Shown piece after piece: positions 1-10,531 of a DNA stretch of 64,000 bases. Each line of letters opens with the position of its first letter. Position 1 is the first letter of the stretch. The position numbers were made by a program, and so were the translations under genes. The stretch is taken from NCBI GenBank assembly GCA_022414725.1, contig CM039465.1, positions 16,485,706 to 16,549,705 of the forward strand. The letters run 5' to 3'. This DNA is from Microglena sp. YARC. Lineage: Eukaryota; Chlorophyta; Chlorophyceae; Chlamydomonadales; Chlamydomonadaceae. The notes under the pieces are model-generated. The model saw only the letters and a program-made list of their open reading frames with translations, was not told where the DNA came from and searched no databases.

Positions 1-179
1 ATGGGAGGGTGTGGAGTTTACTGCCCAACCAGGTGTCAGAGGTAATCATATAAAGTTCAGAGTGGGGCCTGGAGTCAATGTAGTGGACCCAGGGGTGGTG
101 GATAAGTTTGTTGTAGGGAGCATAGCAAGTGTCAGGGATGAGCATGACAGTGCATGTGGGGGGCTGACTGATGGAAGTC

Positions 180-1929
180 TCAGCAATAATCTGCACTGGC
201 TAGGGCCCACCTGAGTGCTTGGTGTGCCAGGGTGACTGAGCTAGGGATGTCCACTAGGGAGCCCCCAGTCCAGACAGTGTGGAAGGGGTCCTCGTTGGAC
301 CCAAAGAGCTGGTCAGCTAGGTGAGGAGAGGAGTAGCTGAGAAGGCTCTGATCATAGCTGATAAGAGTAGAAGTTCGGTGGTGGGTGATACCTAGCTTTG
401 CTATGGCTTGATGGAGGACAGGAGAGAGAATGTTGGTAGAAGCAGGGGTAGCTTCTGTAACTAGTGAAGAGAGCCAGCTAGGTCTGTATGGTAGGTTCCT
501 CCCTGGGTTAGTTGTTGCCATTTGGTAGGGTGGGTAGTTTTGAAGTGCTCATAATTCTGCTGGAGGGAGGTAAGTCTGTTGTTGGGGGTGTGCCCAATAC
601 ATTTCCCAGTGGGGGTGTAGAGAGATAAGAGAGATGTTTGTGTGTGTGGGTGTCCTGGCCATCCTTGTTGGTGAGGATGCCTGTTTGGATAATGTAGGAG
701 AGGGGTGGTTGGATGTCCCAGTCTGGGTGTATGTCTTGTGTATCCACATGCAGCAATTTGTGGACAAGGGCGTGGTTGTCAGCTTGGAAGCCTGGGGTGG
801 TGGTCCATTGGCCTTGCTGCTGAGGGTTGGTAAGGTGGGAGTCTTTCCTCAGATTTTGACAAGTGGTGGTGAAAGGGGCTGACTTGAAGGTGTGGACGAG
901 TTGGTCGTAGGCTTGTTGCCCCAGCATTTCGCAGAGGTGAGAGATGAGGTGAGATTGCGGTTTCCAGTGGATGATAGAAATGGTGGAAGTGACTGGTTTG
1001 CTGTAGTGGATGCTATATCCAGCTTGAGAGTAGGAATGGATGTGGTCATTGTGCATTGTTGTGGGAGCCCACTGAACGTGGGCAACAGTAGTACTGGTAG
1101 AGTTGCCGGTGTCTAGGGAGCGTTTGCTGCGCCTGCTAGTAATATAGAGAGCTTTGTATTGGGAGCCATAGGTGAGATGGAGTAAGCGAGTTGGCGGTGC
1201 AGGAGCGTTGGCCGTTGGGTAGAGCATAGCCTCGCGTGTCCTGTCAGGGTGGGAAGTTTTAGCTATGGCGTAGTGGCGGAAAAATCGCGTTGTGGTGCTA
1301 TGGTGAATCCAGGATTTACACAGGTAGTGGCGGGCCGCCTAGGTTTCGTCTTTATTGTTGCAGCCCCACGCACGCTGCGCGTAGCTGTCAGCACTTGTCG
1401 TAGGCCATGCCCACCATTGGTTCCCTTCGATGTCCCCAAGGGAATCCGCCCCGTAGTCTGCGTCAGCTAGAGGGGTGGAGGAGTAGTAGCGTTGGGTAGG
1501 GGTGGCAATAAAGTCAGTGGTGGGTGGGAGTTTGATAATGTCAGTAGTGTTAGGTGTGACTGCGTATTCGGCTGCGAGCTGGCGGTGCATGAGCGGGAGG
1601 GTTCGGTGTGGGTGAGGGGGTAGTCGAATTTAGCCAGAGTTAGGTGGGCTGTGAGAAGGTTAAGAGAGCGTCTGTGATTGTTTGGTAATTTTTGAGGAAG
1701 TAATAAGGGGGAGATCAGTAGTGCTGATGAGGTGGGTTCCCGAAGGTGTGACCAGGTCATGGTAGGTATAAATATTCAAGTCGTGGAAGGGGGTCATGAG
1801 TTTGATAGGTATGGCATGAGGAGGAGAAGGTAGGGGGTGGATGTTAAGTTTGTCCATAAGTTCTGTGTCATTCCAAGTGAGTTTGATGCTGGATTGGCTA
1901 AGGATATCAAGTTGACGGGCTAGAGACAT
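180..1929 (-). pseudogene. LINE copy A: C-terminal region, thumb to possible methyltransferase-like domain
   Basis: Overlapping fragments (1,929-1,660; 1,590-1,339; 1,227-508; 521-180) correspond to the single long frame at 59,659-57,668 plus the 60,150-59,683 frame of copy B. The segment at 521-180 holds SYDQSLLSYSSPHLADQLFG and NEDPFHTVWTGG, the start of the possible methyltransferase-like domain described for copy B. The domain is cut by a frameshift near position 180. RNase H lies beyond the window edge. Confidence 0.7.
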
Positions 1930-2384
1930 GTGTGTTAACTGTTTAGAGGGAAAGAGAGAGAGGGTTGAGTGTAGTCATAGTGGCAGTAGTTTTATTAAGA
2001 AGGGCTCTGGTGAGAATGCCAAGATGGCCCTGATCGTTCATGGCTTGTGTAAGGGCTGAAGCCGTGATTTGAGTGTACTCTGTAAGTAGGGAGGGAACTC
2101 CGAGACCTGCTTCTGTTTTAGGAAGTTGAAGGGCTCTAGTGGGAAAGGATCTGGGAAGTGTGCAGGCAGAGTTTGACCGTTTTGAGAACTGCTCTATCAA
2201 TGACGTGGATGTCAGTGAGTGAGAAGGGGGCTACTATCATGGGATATTTAATAGCTGCACGTATACATTGTGTGATAATGCGGACACATTGATCTGGAGT
2301 TGCTCTGGGTTTGGCTTTGGTTAGAATACTCAGTCCTTTAGAATGAATGGTTTGCTAATGGTGGCGTGTAGTTGAGTTTTCCAA

Positions 2385-3963
2385 TTAAGAGTGAGAGAGA
2401 TGTGGACCCCAAGGTAATTTGTAGGCCATGTCAGGAGGTTGGTATGTTGCATAAGAGTCACCCAGAGGTATTTTGTTTAGGCGTTGTTTAAGGGTGTTGT
2501 TTTGTGGGTAGGATGGGAGGGGTGGGATTTGTGGAGAATGCCACTGACCACACATTTTAGTGGCATTGAGTGGGATGCCAGACCAGACACTAAATTGTTG
2601 AACCTTACCACACCGGATTCGAAAATCCTCCGCGGTACTAGTGAGGACGGCAGTGTCGTTAGCGTAGCCCAAGCTACTAGTGTGATGCTCATCAGCTGTT
2701 GCGGCAGGTAGGGACGCTGCTCTGTAACCCCGCCCTCCAGAGCGGAGCCATCTGTGGAGGGGTTCTAGAAAGATAATGAAGAGGAGAGGGGACAGGGTGT
2801 CTCCCTGTATGGTGCCTCTGGTGATGGAGATAGGAGAGCCAGTCGTGTTGTTGAGAAGGATATGGGTGGTTGAGTTAGTGTAAATGCCCTTAATTGTGTC
2901 TATTGTGTCATGCGTGTAACCAAGATTGTGCATGATGCTCAGTAATTTCTGGTGATCAATCATGTTGAAGGATGAGCTAAAGTCGAAGTAGGCAGCCAAA
3001 AAGATCTTGATGAAAGAGGGCAGCGTCCTCTATATTGTGGAGAAGGTTGAGAAGTTGTTGGAAGTGCTCTTGTCCTTTCGAAAGCCTTCCTGGCAGGCAC
3101 TGAGAATATGGTTAGTTTCAGAGTAAAGCTGTGAGAGTGTTTGTGACCAAAGCTTGGCCACTGCGTTGTTGAGTCCTATCGGTCTGTAATTTTGTGGGAG
3201 ACACGGGTCTGATTTATTATAGAGCATAACTATGTGAGAAATTTTCCAGCAGTCCGGGGTTTTCCCCTAGAATCCATGCAAGTTGCATGAGTTTGTGGAT
3301 GATTTGATGCATTTCAGTTGGGAGGCAGAGGATGAGCTCGTTGGGGATGCCATCTGGTCCAGTTTGCTTTGGTTTGGTGGCAAGCTTGCGGATGCAGTCA
3401 GTAAAAGTGGTAGAGGAGGAAAGTAAGTGTAGGGAGAAGCTGTGTGTTGGATGGAGTTAGCTGGGGGTTCCAGGTGGTATTTGTCAATTTGGTGGACCCA
3501 TGGGGGGGGAGTGGTGTGCTCAGTGTAGTTAGCTGAGATGGGGGGGGTTTGTGGTGACATGAGTGTTTTCCATGTGTCTGGTCATGATGTCTAGGAGGCC
3601 TTGGGTGCTAGTGCTAAGTGTGTGGGTTTTCGTGTCCAACAAGGCAGTGGGAGTGTGTTTGTGGTCTTCAGGGGAGAAAATGTATCTGTGTGTTTGCCTT
3701 GCCTGGGTGCTGAGACGACGCCGAAACTTCTTGATAGATGAGGCTACCCGTTCCTCCTTGAGTGCTGCCTGCAAGGTACGTTGTTCTGCAGTGCTGTTGT
3801 GGATGTCCTCAGTTAAAGATAAACGGTATTCAGATAGAAGCAGGTTCTGAAGGTGGTGTTGGATTTGAGTTTTGGTGTAGGAGGTGTAAGTTTGAGTTGT
3901 GAAAGGTTTGATTCGAAGTTCATCATAGCCTTGCTGGTTAAGATAGTTGGAGGCTGTGCGCAA
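2385..3963 (-). pseudogene. LINE copy A: linker and reverse transcriptase domain
   Basis: Fragments in several minus-strand frames match the linker (about 3,960-3,530), RT palm motif A (YFDFSSSFNMIDH, near 2,990), motif B (GTIQGDTLSPLLF) and motif C. Motif C reads GYANDTAVL (about 2,655-2,670), so the first Asp of the usual YADD box is Asn, exactly as in copy B. Upstream of motif A the finger motif NYRPIGLNNAVAKL is visible (about 3,190). Frameshifts near 3,000, 3,230 and 3,530 break the frame. Confidence 0.85.
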
Positions 3964-4112
3964 ATGATTTAATATGTTTAATGTGGTAGTTAATTTTCCC
4001 TAAATGATTTAGCAATTTGCCGGGGGAGGAAGATACCTGGAATGGTAGGTTTTGGTGGGGCATGTGTCAGTCATAATGGTGAGAGCTTGGTGTAAGGTTA
4101 TCATAAAGATGT

Positions 4113-5068
4113 TCAGTCATGCTGTTTGAGGTCTTCTGGGATGGAGGTCTTGAGTTCCTGCCTGATGGATTGGATGCGTGAGGGTGTTTTTGTCCTCTCC
4201 CAGGAGGGCTTTGTGCGAGAGTCCATGCTGCTTCTATGTTTGGTATGGCTGTGCTGAAATTGGTGAAGGAATTGGTGGGAGATGGCTTCTCTGGCCTTAG
4301 CCATGTCTTGTTGCTCAAGTGGAAGCTGTAGTTGGGGAGTTGGGTCAGTAGGGGGAATGTCAAGATTGGGAGGGGGGAAGAGGGCAGAAGTGATGTGGTG
4401 TTCCAAGGGCATGTGGTCCAAAGTGTCTCCCATCTGGTGGACGACTTCTGTCACTGTAGTTCCTGGAGGGGATAAGGAGTTGGTAAGGATGATATCGTCA
4501 ATCCTGCTGCTATAGGGATGGTTGTCTGCGTAAGTATAGTAAGTGTGAGGACGTGGGGATGGTTGGAGTTTAATTAAGTACTTACTTAAGTGTTGCTGGT
4601 GGGTGTAGTCTTCTGGGTGACTGGTTGTGCTGCTCCTGTCTATGGGATAGTAGGCAGCGTTCCAGTCGCCCCCTGCTATGTATTGGTGAGTGGGGTTTTT
4701 AGAGATAATATAATGGATGTGATTGTAAATTGCAGCACGTTTGATGGGGTCATTGCATGGCATATAGACACCCAAGATATGTGTGTTGTTGTTTATAGTT
4801 TGGTGTGTGAGGTGGCCAGCTATTTCGGTAGGAATCTCATGATTAGTGGGATGAGTAGTTAGTGTTTTCTTAATAAGGGTGATGACACCAGCTGAGTGGG
4901 TAATAGTGTTGTTAGCGTTAGTAGCTTGTTGGATGGTTTTGCTGCTGTGGTGAAAGTGGTAGGCTGGCATGTCTTTTTTTAATCATGTTCATGATACTTT
5001 TCCTATTGGAAGTGAGTTTAGTTTCATTTAAAAATAACAATGTCATTTTTTTGTTGGTCCGAATGTTA
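4113..5068 (-). pseudogene. LINE copy A: AP-type endonuclease domain
   Basis: The 285-residue frame carries AP/exonuclease-III signatures of non-LTR elements: AGGDWNAA (family GDFN), RIDDIIL (family RIDYI) and LDHMPLEHH (family SDH), in the right order and spacing. The catalytic-Glu region (NDIVI followed by frame loss) lies just upstream and is readable only in copy B as NETKLTSN. In LINEs this domain nicks the target DNA to prime reverse transcription. Frameshifts near 4,970-5,070 and 4,330 make this copy non-functional as written. Confidence 0.85.
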
Positions 5069-5970
5069 TCATAGATCATTTCCCAGGAAGGATCCTATGC
5101 CTCGGCAGTTGACAGTGGTGGTGTTAGTAGTGTGAAGTATAGTTTGTTGCTGAAAGACAGGGTGTAAGGTGGTATGATCTGTCTTGGTTCGTTTAGTGGG
5201 GGGGAGGGGGGGGGGGGTAGGTCTGGGCAGTGTAGGTTTCTTGGTGGGTGAGCCTGCTCCAAAAATGCTACTCTGTCGCATCCTGCGGCCATCAGGAATG
5301 ACAGGTCTGCTAGGAGTGGGTAAGGTTGTTGCATGTGATTGAGTGTTGTCAGTTTGAGGTTGTGTTGGTGAGTGAGATTTAGTTGTGGGGGATTTATTGC
5401 GAGAGGTGGGGGCCTGGCGTCTGGAAGTGCGTTTTTTTTCCGTTTGGAATGAGGGTTCCTCGTCTGTAGATACCAGAGCTATAGAGGCTGCCCGTGCAAG
5501 TTCATGTGTAGGCTCGGGTTCAGGCTCAGGTTCAGGTTCAGGGTCAGTAGTAGTGGTGGTGTGATTGTTAGGCTTGTAATAGAGTTCAGGCTGGAAGGGG
5601 TGCGCTTGAAAGGAGAGTGTTGTGTGTGTTATCACATAGATGTGGCCCTGAAGGTGTTGCCAGTCAGAGGAGTGTAGGCGCTTGGGGCCCTGCATGTTCT
5701 CAGAGTCTAAGTCCCCACCACTCACCATTGTGCAACTTTGAGCGTCTTTGCATGTCCATATCCAGCATTGTAGTGGAGCATGAAACGGGAGCAATGAGGG
5801 GGGACACGTTGCAGGACTTGCTCTCGTGAGCTGCCAAGCAGTGTAACGGTACAGAACCCTTCACGGGTACTCTGGCCTTCCAGCAAGGCATACGGGTACA
5901 CCTTACCCGTAAGCCACGTGACGAACGCACATGATACAGTACCATACCCATGTACTGCCTCATCTCTCAC
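5069..5970 (-). pseudogene. LINE copy A: N-terminal (ORF1-like) region fused to start of endonuclease
   Basis: Two overlapping minus-strand frames give one broken protein. The upstream part contains YPYALLEGQSTREGF and leads into LHYNAGYGHAKTLK, which copy B shares. Next come a Pro-Glu repeat linker and a basic, Ser/Thr/Pro-rich stretch. It ends in TTTVNCRGIGSF, which resembles the first strand and NxRG motif of LINE AP endonucleases, so the ORF1-like segment and the endonuclease may be one polyprotein. I see no CCHC knuckle or RRM here. A frameshift near 5,720 separates the two halves. The functional assignment of the N-terminal part is inference from position only. Confidence 0.6.
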
Positions 5971-6030
5971 AACGCACCCGTTGCGTACATAGACACGAGC
6001 TACTCGGGACGAACCCTTCTACTTCCTTCA

Positions 6031-6948
6031 CGAAGACTTTCTTCCCGATCAACTCTACATCCCCTACATAGGTAACACCCTACTGTTCTGCTAGCTTACG
6101 CATATCGACTACACATAAACATACATCACATAGACTGTTCCACTAGATTAACCCCCCAGGCTGCTGAGTGCATCCTGAGCTGTTACACTGGTAGCGGAGC
6201 TGGTTTCGTTCCTTAGGGACCTCACGCATACACATACGCACGCATACGAATTTTTCTTCGAATTAATCGCACCCGCCAGGACATCCTGTCGGCTTTCTGG
6301 CACTTTAGGCTCGCTGTTCCTGCTCTTACCTGTAAGCTTCGAGTACACGTAGCGCCTGTTAGGCTCTCGCAGTTAACTGTCCTGTCAGGCTCGACACGCC
6401 CTAGGCCGCCTGCGACCTGTCTTGCATGGGCATCTTTTCCTAGCCTGCCGACCCCTGTATGGCCTACGCTCTCGATTCTTGCATTCACGTCCTGTCCTTT
6501 TGGTCATAGCTTCTAAAGCTCCTTTCCCGAGCATCTGGAGCGGGGTTTGATCTATTGGGCAGCATTGGCTCCATTGGCCACCTAGGCCGTACTTGCTTTA
6601 ATTAGCGTACTTCACGAGCCTGTCCTGCGACTCTTCCTGCTTGCTGCATCATCTTTTGTTGCTTTCCGCCTGCACGTTTGCTCATCCTGTCGCGCAATTC
6701 GATTCGTCGTTGTCCTTCCTGGTTTCTCTGTGATTCGTGCCTTTGCAGTGCTTTTATCCCTCATCGTATTCTGGACGAACGCGTCATATACAGTTACGCT
6801 TGAGGAATTCTCAGCTCGTTACGCTCTCAAAAAATTACTAGTCTGTGACAGGTGAATTTGGGCCTCTTGCAGTTGCGAGTAATTCTCCCTCTCTCGCCCA
6901 CCACTCATTCCTGTCCAGCCTACTGACTTGTTCTGTTGCCTGTGCAGA
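6031..6948 (+). other. Leader / possible 5' LTR of gypsy element, unresolved
   Basis: No protein is supported here. The stretch lies between the LINE copy A protein and the first gag codon of the gypsy element, so it should contain the 5' LTR, primer-binding site and leader. The element has no 3' LTR in the window, so the LTR cannot be bounded by comparison. A tempting LTR start (TGTAACGGTACAG, near 5,838) was rejected because LINE coding sequence appears to run through it. Confidence 0.35.
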
Positions 6949-9900
6949 ATGGCATCCCACAAATCCACCAAGGTAACCGACGACGCGGCTGACCAGCCTA
7001 TGATGTCAGTGGTCGACACCAATCCTGAAGGGATGGGGTCTTCTGACACTGAGCCCGACACTGAGCTCGGTGCTACGCTGGATGAGTCCGCATCCGCCGA
7101 AGTGCGGCCCTCTGTCTCAGTGGGTACGCTGCAACCGCTGGTTGACGGCCTCAATGGTCTGGCGGCACCCTCGGGTGCCCCGCCCGCTGCGCCGCCTCCG
7201 CGCGCGGGCATGGCCCCGACGACGCCGACGCCGACGCCGACGCCGCTGGGTGAGCCTTCCCTCGAGGAGCTCAGCGCTCGCTATGACGCGGGCGCGGAGC
7301 GCAGGCGTCATCAGCACATGGGTGGCCACCTGATCGCGGCGGAGCAAATTTGACAACTCCGCGCGCAGCTCGACCAGGCCTCCATCGCCAACTCGGCCCT
7401 TACCGAGCAGTTTGTGGCGAAGATATCCGCTAAGGACGCCAAAGTCGCTGACCTCACGCAGCGCCTCGCCGTCTCCAGCGCGGCTACCGAGGCCGCATTG
7501 GCCAATGGCGATCCTACCGAGAGGCAAGAGCTGTTAAACAGCCACTACTTACTCGGCAAGGCTCTGGCTCAGAGTCGCAAGGCGTTGTCCGACCTCCAGG
7601 CCGCTTTCACTGAAGCCGTGGCGACCGCAAGGTCCTCCATGGATGTGTTGTGCATCGAGCTGGCGACTAAGGAGTCCGAGCTCGAGGCTGCTAAAGGCGA
7701 CCTTGCTCGATCTCAAGCAGGTGAGCGCAGTCTGACGCCTGACGAATATAGGACAAACCTGCCTTTCTCGATTTGCAATCCATTTGATCATATTGAGGAC
7801 TCACCTTCCCGATTGGTTACACATCCCAATGTTTTGCCCGTGAATCGCACACTGTTTCCCAATCTGCCGACGCCATTGTCTAACTCGCCACGTTTTTCCC
7901 CCCATGCAGCGCTCGCCCCCGCTCTCGCTGAAAACGCTCGCTTGACTGAGGTCGTCGCGCAGCTTACCCGCGAGAACGTCGCCTATGGCAAGCGCCCAAT
8001 GACTGCTCCCGCGGCTGCATCTCCCATTACCATGGCTGATGTCATGGCCATGATCGCGGCGAGCCAAGCTACTGTGGCGCGCAACGAGACTGTGCCGATG
8101 GACACTGAGGACCCTGGCGGTTCTTCCAGCGGCGCCCGTTACGTTGGGTGTGGGAACGGCAGGACTGTGGGGCGCAAGCATGCGCTTCCTCAGGCCGCTC
8201 GCGAGGACGCCGCTGCCGCTCAGGAGGCCATCGCTGCGCGCAAGCAGGCGTTTCTGCGCGGCCGCGAGATCAAGGCGTCGCCCACATATGCCAAGGCTGC
8301 GAAGTCGGATGGTCTTCTCCATTACCACTCCGCTGACCACCCTGTCGCGCCGTATGCCGACGCCAAGTTGGCGGTGCATATGAACGCTTACGCTGACAGC
8401 CTCCTCCTTGACTGCGATCCTGAGAACATCGTGGATGCGCTGCAAGCGGTCGATGATCTCCGCGACAGCATGACCCGTTTGTACACGGCGTCCAAGATGC
8501 AAAAGCAGAGGTGGATGGAATTGATGCCTTTGAACATCAAAGACATTGCCGACAAGGACACCGCCCTCAAGGGCACTAAGCTGAAGGCCCACTACCCGGC
8601 GGCGGAGGCCAATGACGACAAGATGGATGAGACGCTGCCTCGTGCACCTGACAGGCAGGTGCGGGTTGCGGGGAATTCAGGGTTGTTTGATAAACTAGCT
8701 GTCGCTCAGGTAGCCCCGGCGTTTGAGCCAGAAACCTTTTGCCTCCCCGACGTCTATGCCCCTTCGGGTGGCCTTACTGGCAAAATGCAACGTGGTTCGA
8801 TCCCGCTGGGGGGCGCTACCCCTTCCCCGCCGACAGCACCTACCGCCGCTCACTCACCACCCGACGGCCCCTTTTCGGTCTCCGACCACTCGTCATCGGG
8901 CCACGACTTAGCCGATTCCCCAGGTTCGCCCCTCCAGGTTCCACCTGGCGACCCGACCTCTAATCGCGCTCCTCGGGCTAAGCAGCTCGAGCACCCAACG
9001 ACGCCCGCAGTACCTATGATGGCTTCCCCGGCCGCTGTTCGCCCTCGTGCAAAGTGCGCAGCTACGCTGCCCGCAGACACACCTTCTCCGACGCGACAGA
9101 TTCGCGAGGGCGCACACCTGGCCCCGGCAGGCCCGCCAGGTGAGCCCGTCTCGCTACCGCCAATCACCCCTCCTCACGATAACCGCGCCACTCGTCACTC
9201 TGATCACGACACTGGGTTCGCCAAGCGTGTTACCGAAATGTGAAAGGAACTACGTCTCATTGAACACAAACTGTCGGACAGATGCACTAGGGCTAAGTTG
9301 CGCCGATGGGTATTCAATGTGGTCACGATCATGGAGCTCCAGTTCTCCGACGGTTACCTTGGTTCGTTCGAGCGCATTGTTCCACACCTGTCGGGCGCTT
9401 TTACTGGCCAACTCCGCATCACTTACGACGAGGCATGGGCTAGCGATGAGTTGGACGGGTTAGATTTCATGGGAATCGTCGCATGGGCGGAGTCGCTCCT
9501 CCTGCCCGAGCTATTAACGGAATCACACGTCGCTCTCACCAAACTACACGAAGGTGGCTTCCGCCAAGATACTCGCTCCTTGCAGAATTATTACCACGCC
9601 ATCAAGTCTGAATTTCGCAAAGTCCCCGAGCTCACCAAGCGCGAAAAGTTAAACTTGTTTCGCACGGGACTCTCCGATGAACTCCGCGCCGGTTCACACT
9701 CTCGGCGCGAGTCGGGTACTATGTTCGAAACGATGGAGGATTTGTTCCGCTATCTGCAATTGGACGAAGCGAGGAAAGTTGTCGCCGCTCGTGGCAAGTC
9801 CTTGACGGACAAGCACGATCGCCATCAGAGGGGAGGTTACGCTAACCAGAAGTCGAGGTACCCATTCAAGCGCCCCGCGGATACTAAATACCCCGGTAAG

Positions 9901-10050
9901 GACCTTGCATTCAATCGCGTCCAGTTTACCAACTCCCCCCCCTCCGATTCTGACCCTGATTCTTTCTCTTCGCAGGGAGTAGCCACCGACGACAGGGGGG
10001 AAGATGAACTCTCGCCCAGCCAAGAGCCCCAAGCTGGCGCCAAACAGTAG
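6949..10050 (+). pseudogene. gypsy gag, interrupted by two in-frame TGA codons
   Basis: The frame runs from ATG 6,949 (MASHKSTKVTDD) to TAG at about 10,050 and is interrupted at 7,351 (TGA after EQI) and 9,241 (TGA after RVTEM). Translation resumes in the same frame after both stops. The N-terminal third is Pro/Thr-rich with a coiled-coil-like Gln/Ala stretch (around 7,360-7,560). The region from about 9,300 to 9,760 (FERIVPHLSGAF, SLQNYYHAIKSEF, LFRTGLSDELRAG) looks like the retrotransposon capsid fold of gypsy Gag. Both stops could arise from CGA by one C-to-T transition, as expected from methylated-CpG decay. The start codon choice is by position only. Confidence 0.75.
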
Positions 10051-10531
10051 TCGCAACCCGGCCGGTGGCCGAGGTGGTGGAGGACGTAGTGCGACGCAGC
10101 CGGCGCACAACGGCAAGCTGGGTGGATCGCCAAGGCCGCAGGTCCTCAGTTTGCAAGGTGCTGATCGCACGTTCGGGAAAGGCTCTATTAGCCGCGGCGC
10201 GGGCCGTGGTGGTCGCGGAGGATACGGACAGGGTGCTGGTCGGGGCCGTTCACAGCCCAGCGGGCCGCGGACCCCCGACTTTTCGGGTCAAGACCCCCAG
10301 AACGCCATGCATATGAACAAATCGGTCAGCGTCGGGCAGACCATCTGGCTTCAGAATGGTGCTCCCTGCTTCTTCTGCTTCCGCTACATGAGGACAATGT
10401 CATGTGTGCGGTCGCTGAATGCTGACGGACGCTGCCGCACGCGGGACTTGCCTAACTGGCCGGCCCTCAATGAGACTACGTGTCCCGACTGGGCCCTTGA
10501 TGGCAACGGTCCCATCCCGATTTGGGAATAG
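10004..10531 (+). pseudogene. gypsy gag C-terminal, RG-rich and cysteine-containing segment
   Basis: This 175-residue frame overlaps the end of the gag frame by 47 nt, in the +1 frame. It has an RGG-rich stretch (GRGGGGRS, RGAGRGGRGGYG), typical of RNA binding, then a cysteine cluster (PCFFCFRYM, SCVRS, GRCR, TCPDW) that could replace a zinc knuckle. It ends in TAG at 10,529, and pol continues in the same frame directly after that codon. Whether the +1 change and TAG are programmed recoding sites or mutations cannot be told from one copy. Confidence 0.6.

Larger units (their letters stand above)
1..6030 (-). mobile_element. LINE (non-LTR retrotransposon), copy A, damaged
   Basis: Read on the minus strand this is a non-LTR retrotransposon: an N-terminal region with an acidic Pro-Glu linker (about 5,970-5,100), AP-type endonuclease (about 5,130-4,300), a linker, reverse transcriptase (about 3,230-2,400) and the start of a C-terminal region (1,929-1). 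It continues past the left window edge. Positions 1-5,814 align end to end with 58,228-64,000 (copy B). The reading frame is broken many times by one- or two-base differences, and copy A is 41 nt longer than the matching part of copy B. The 5' limit near 6,030 is uncertain; the upstream side merges into the gypsy leader. Either this is an old copy or the consensus here is poorly polished. Confidence 0.85.

Noticed and set aside
5838..5870. TGTAACGGTACAG as the 5' LTR start of the gypsy element
   Set aside because: LINE N-terminal coding sequence appears to read through it, and no matching 3' LTR exists to confirm.
7801..8592. A 263-codon minus-strand frame opposite gypsy gag
   Set aside because: Antisense shadow of a GC-rich coding region; no recognisable domain.
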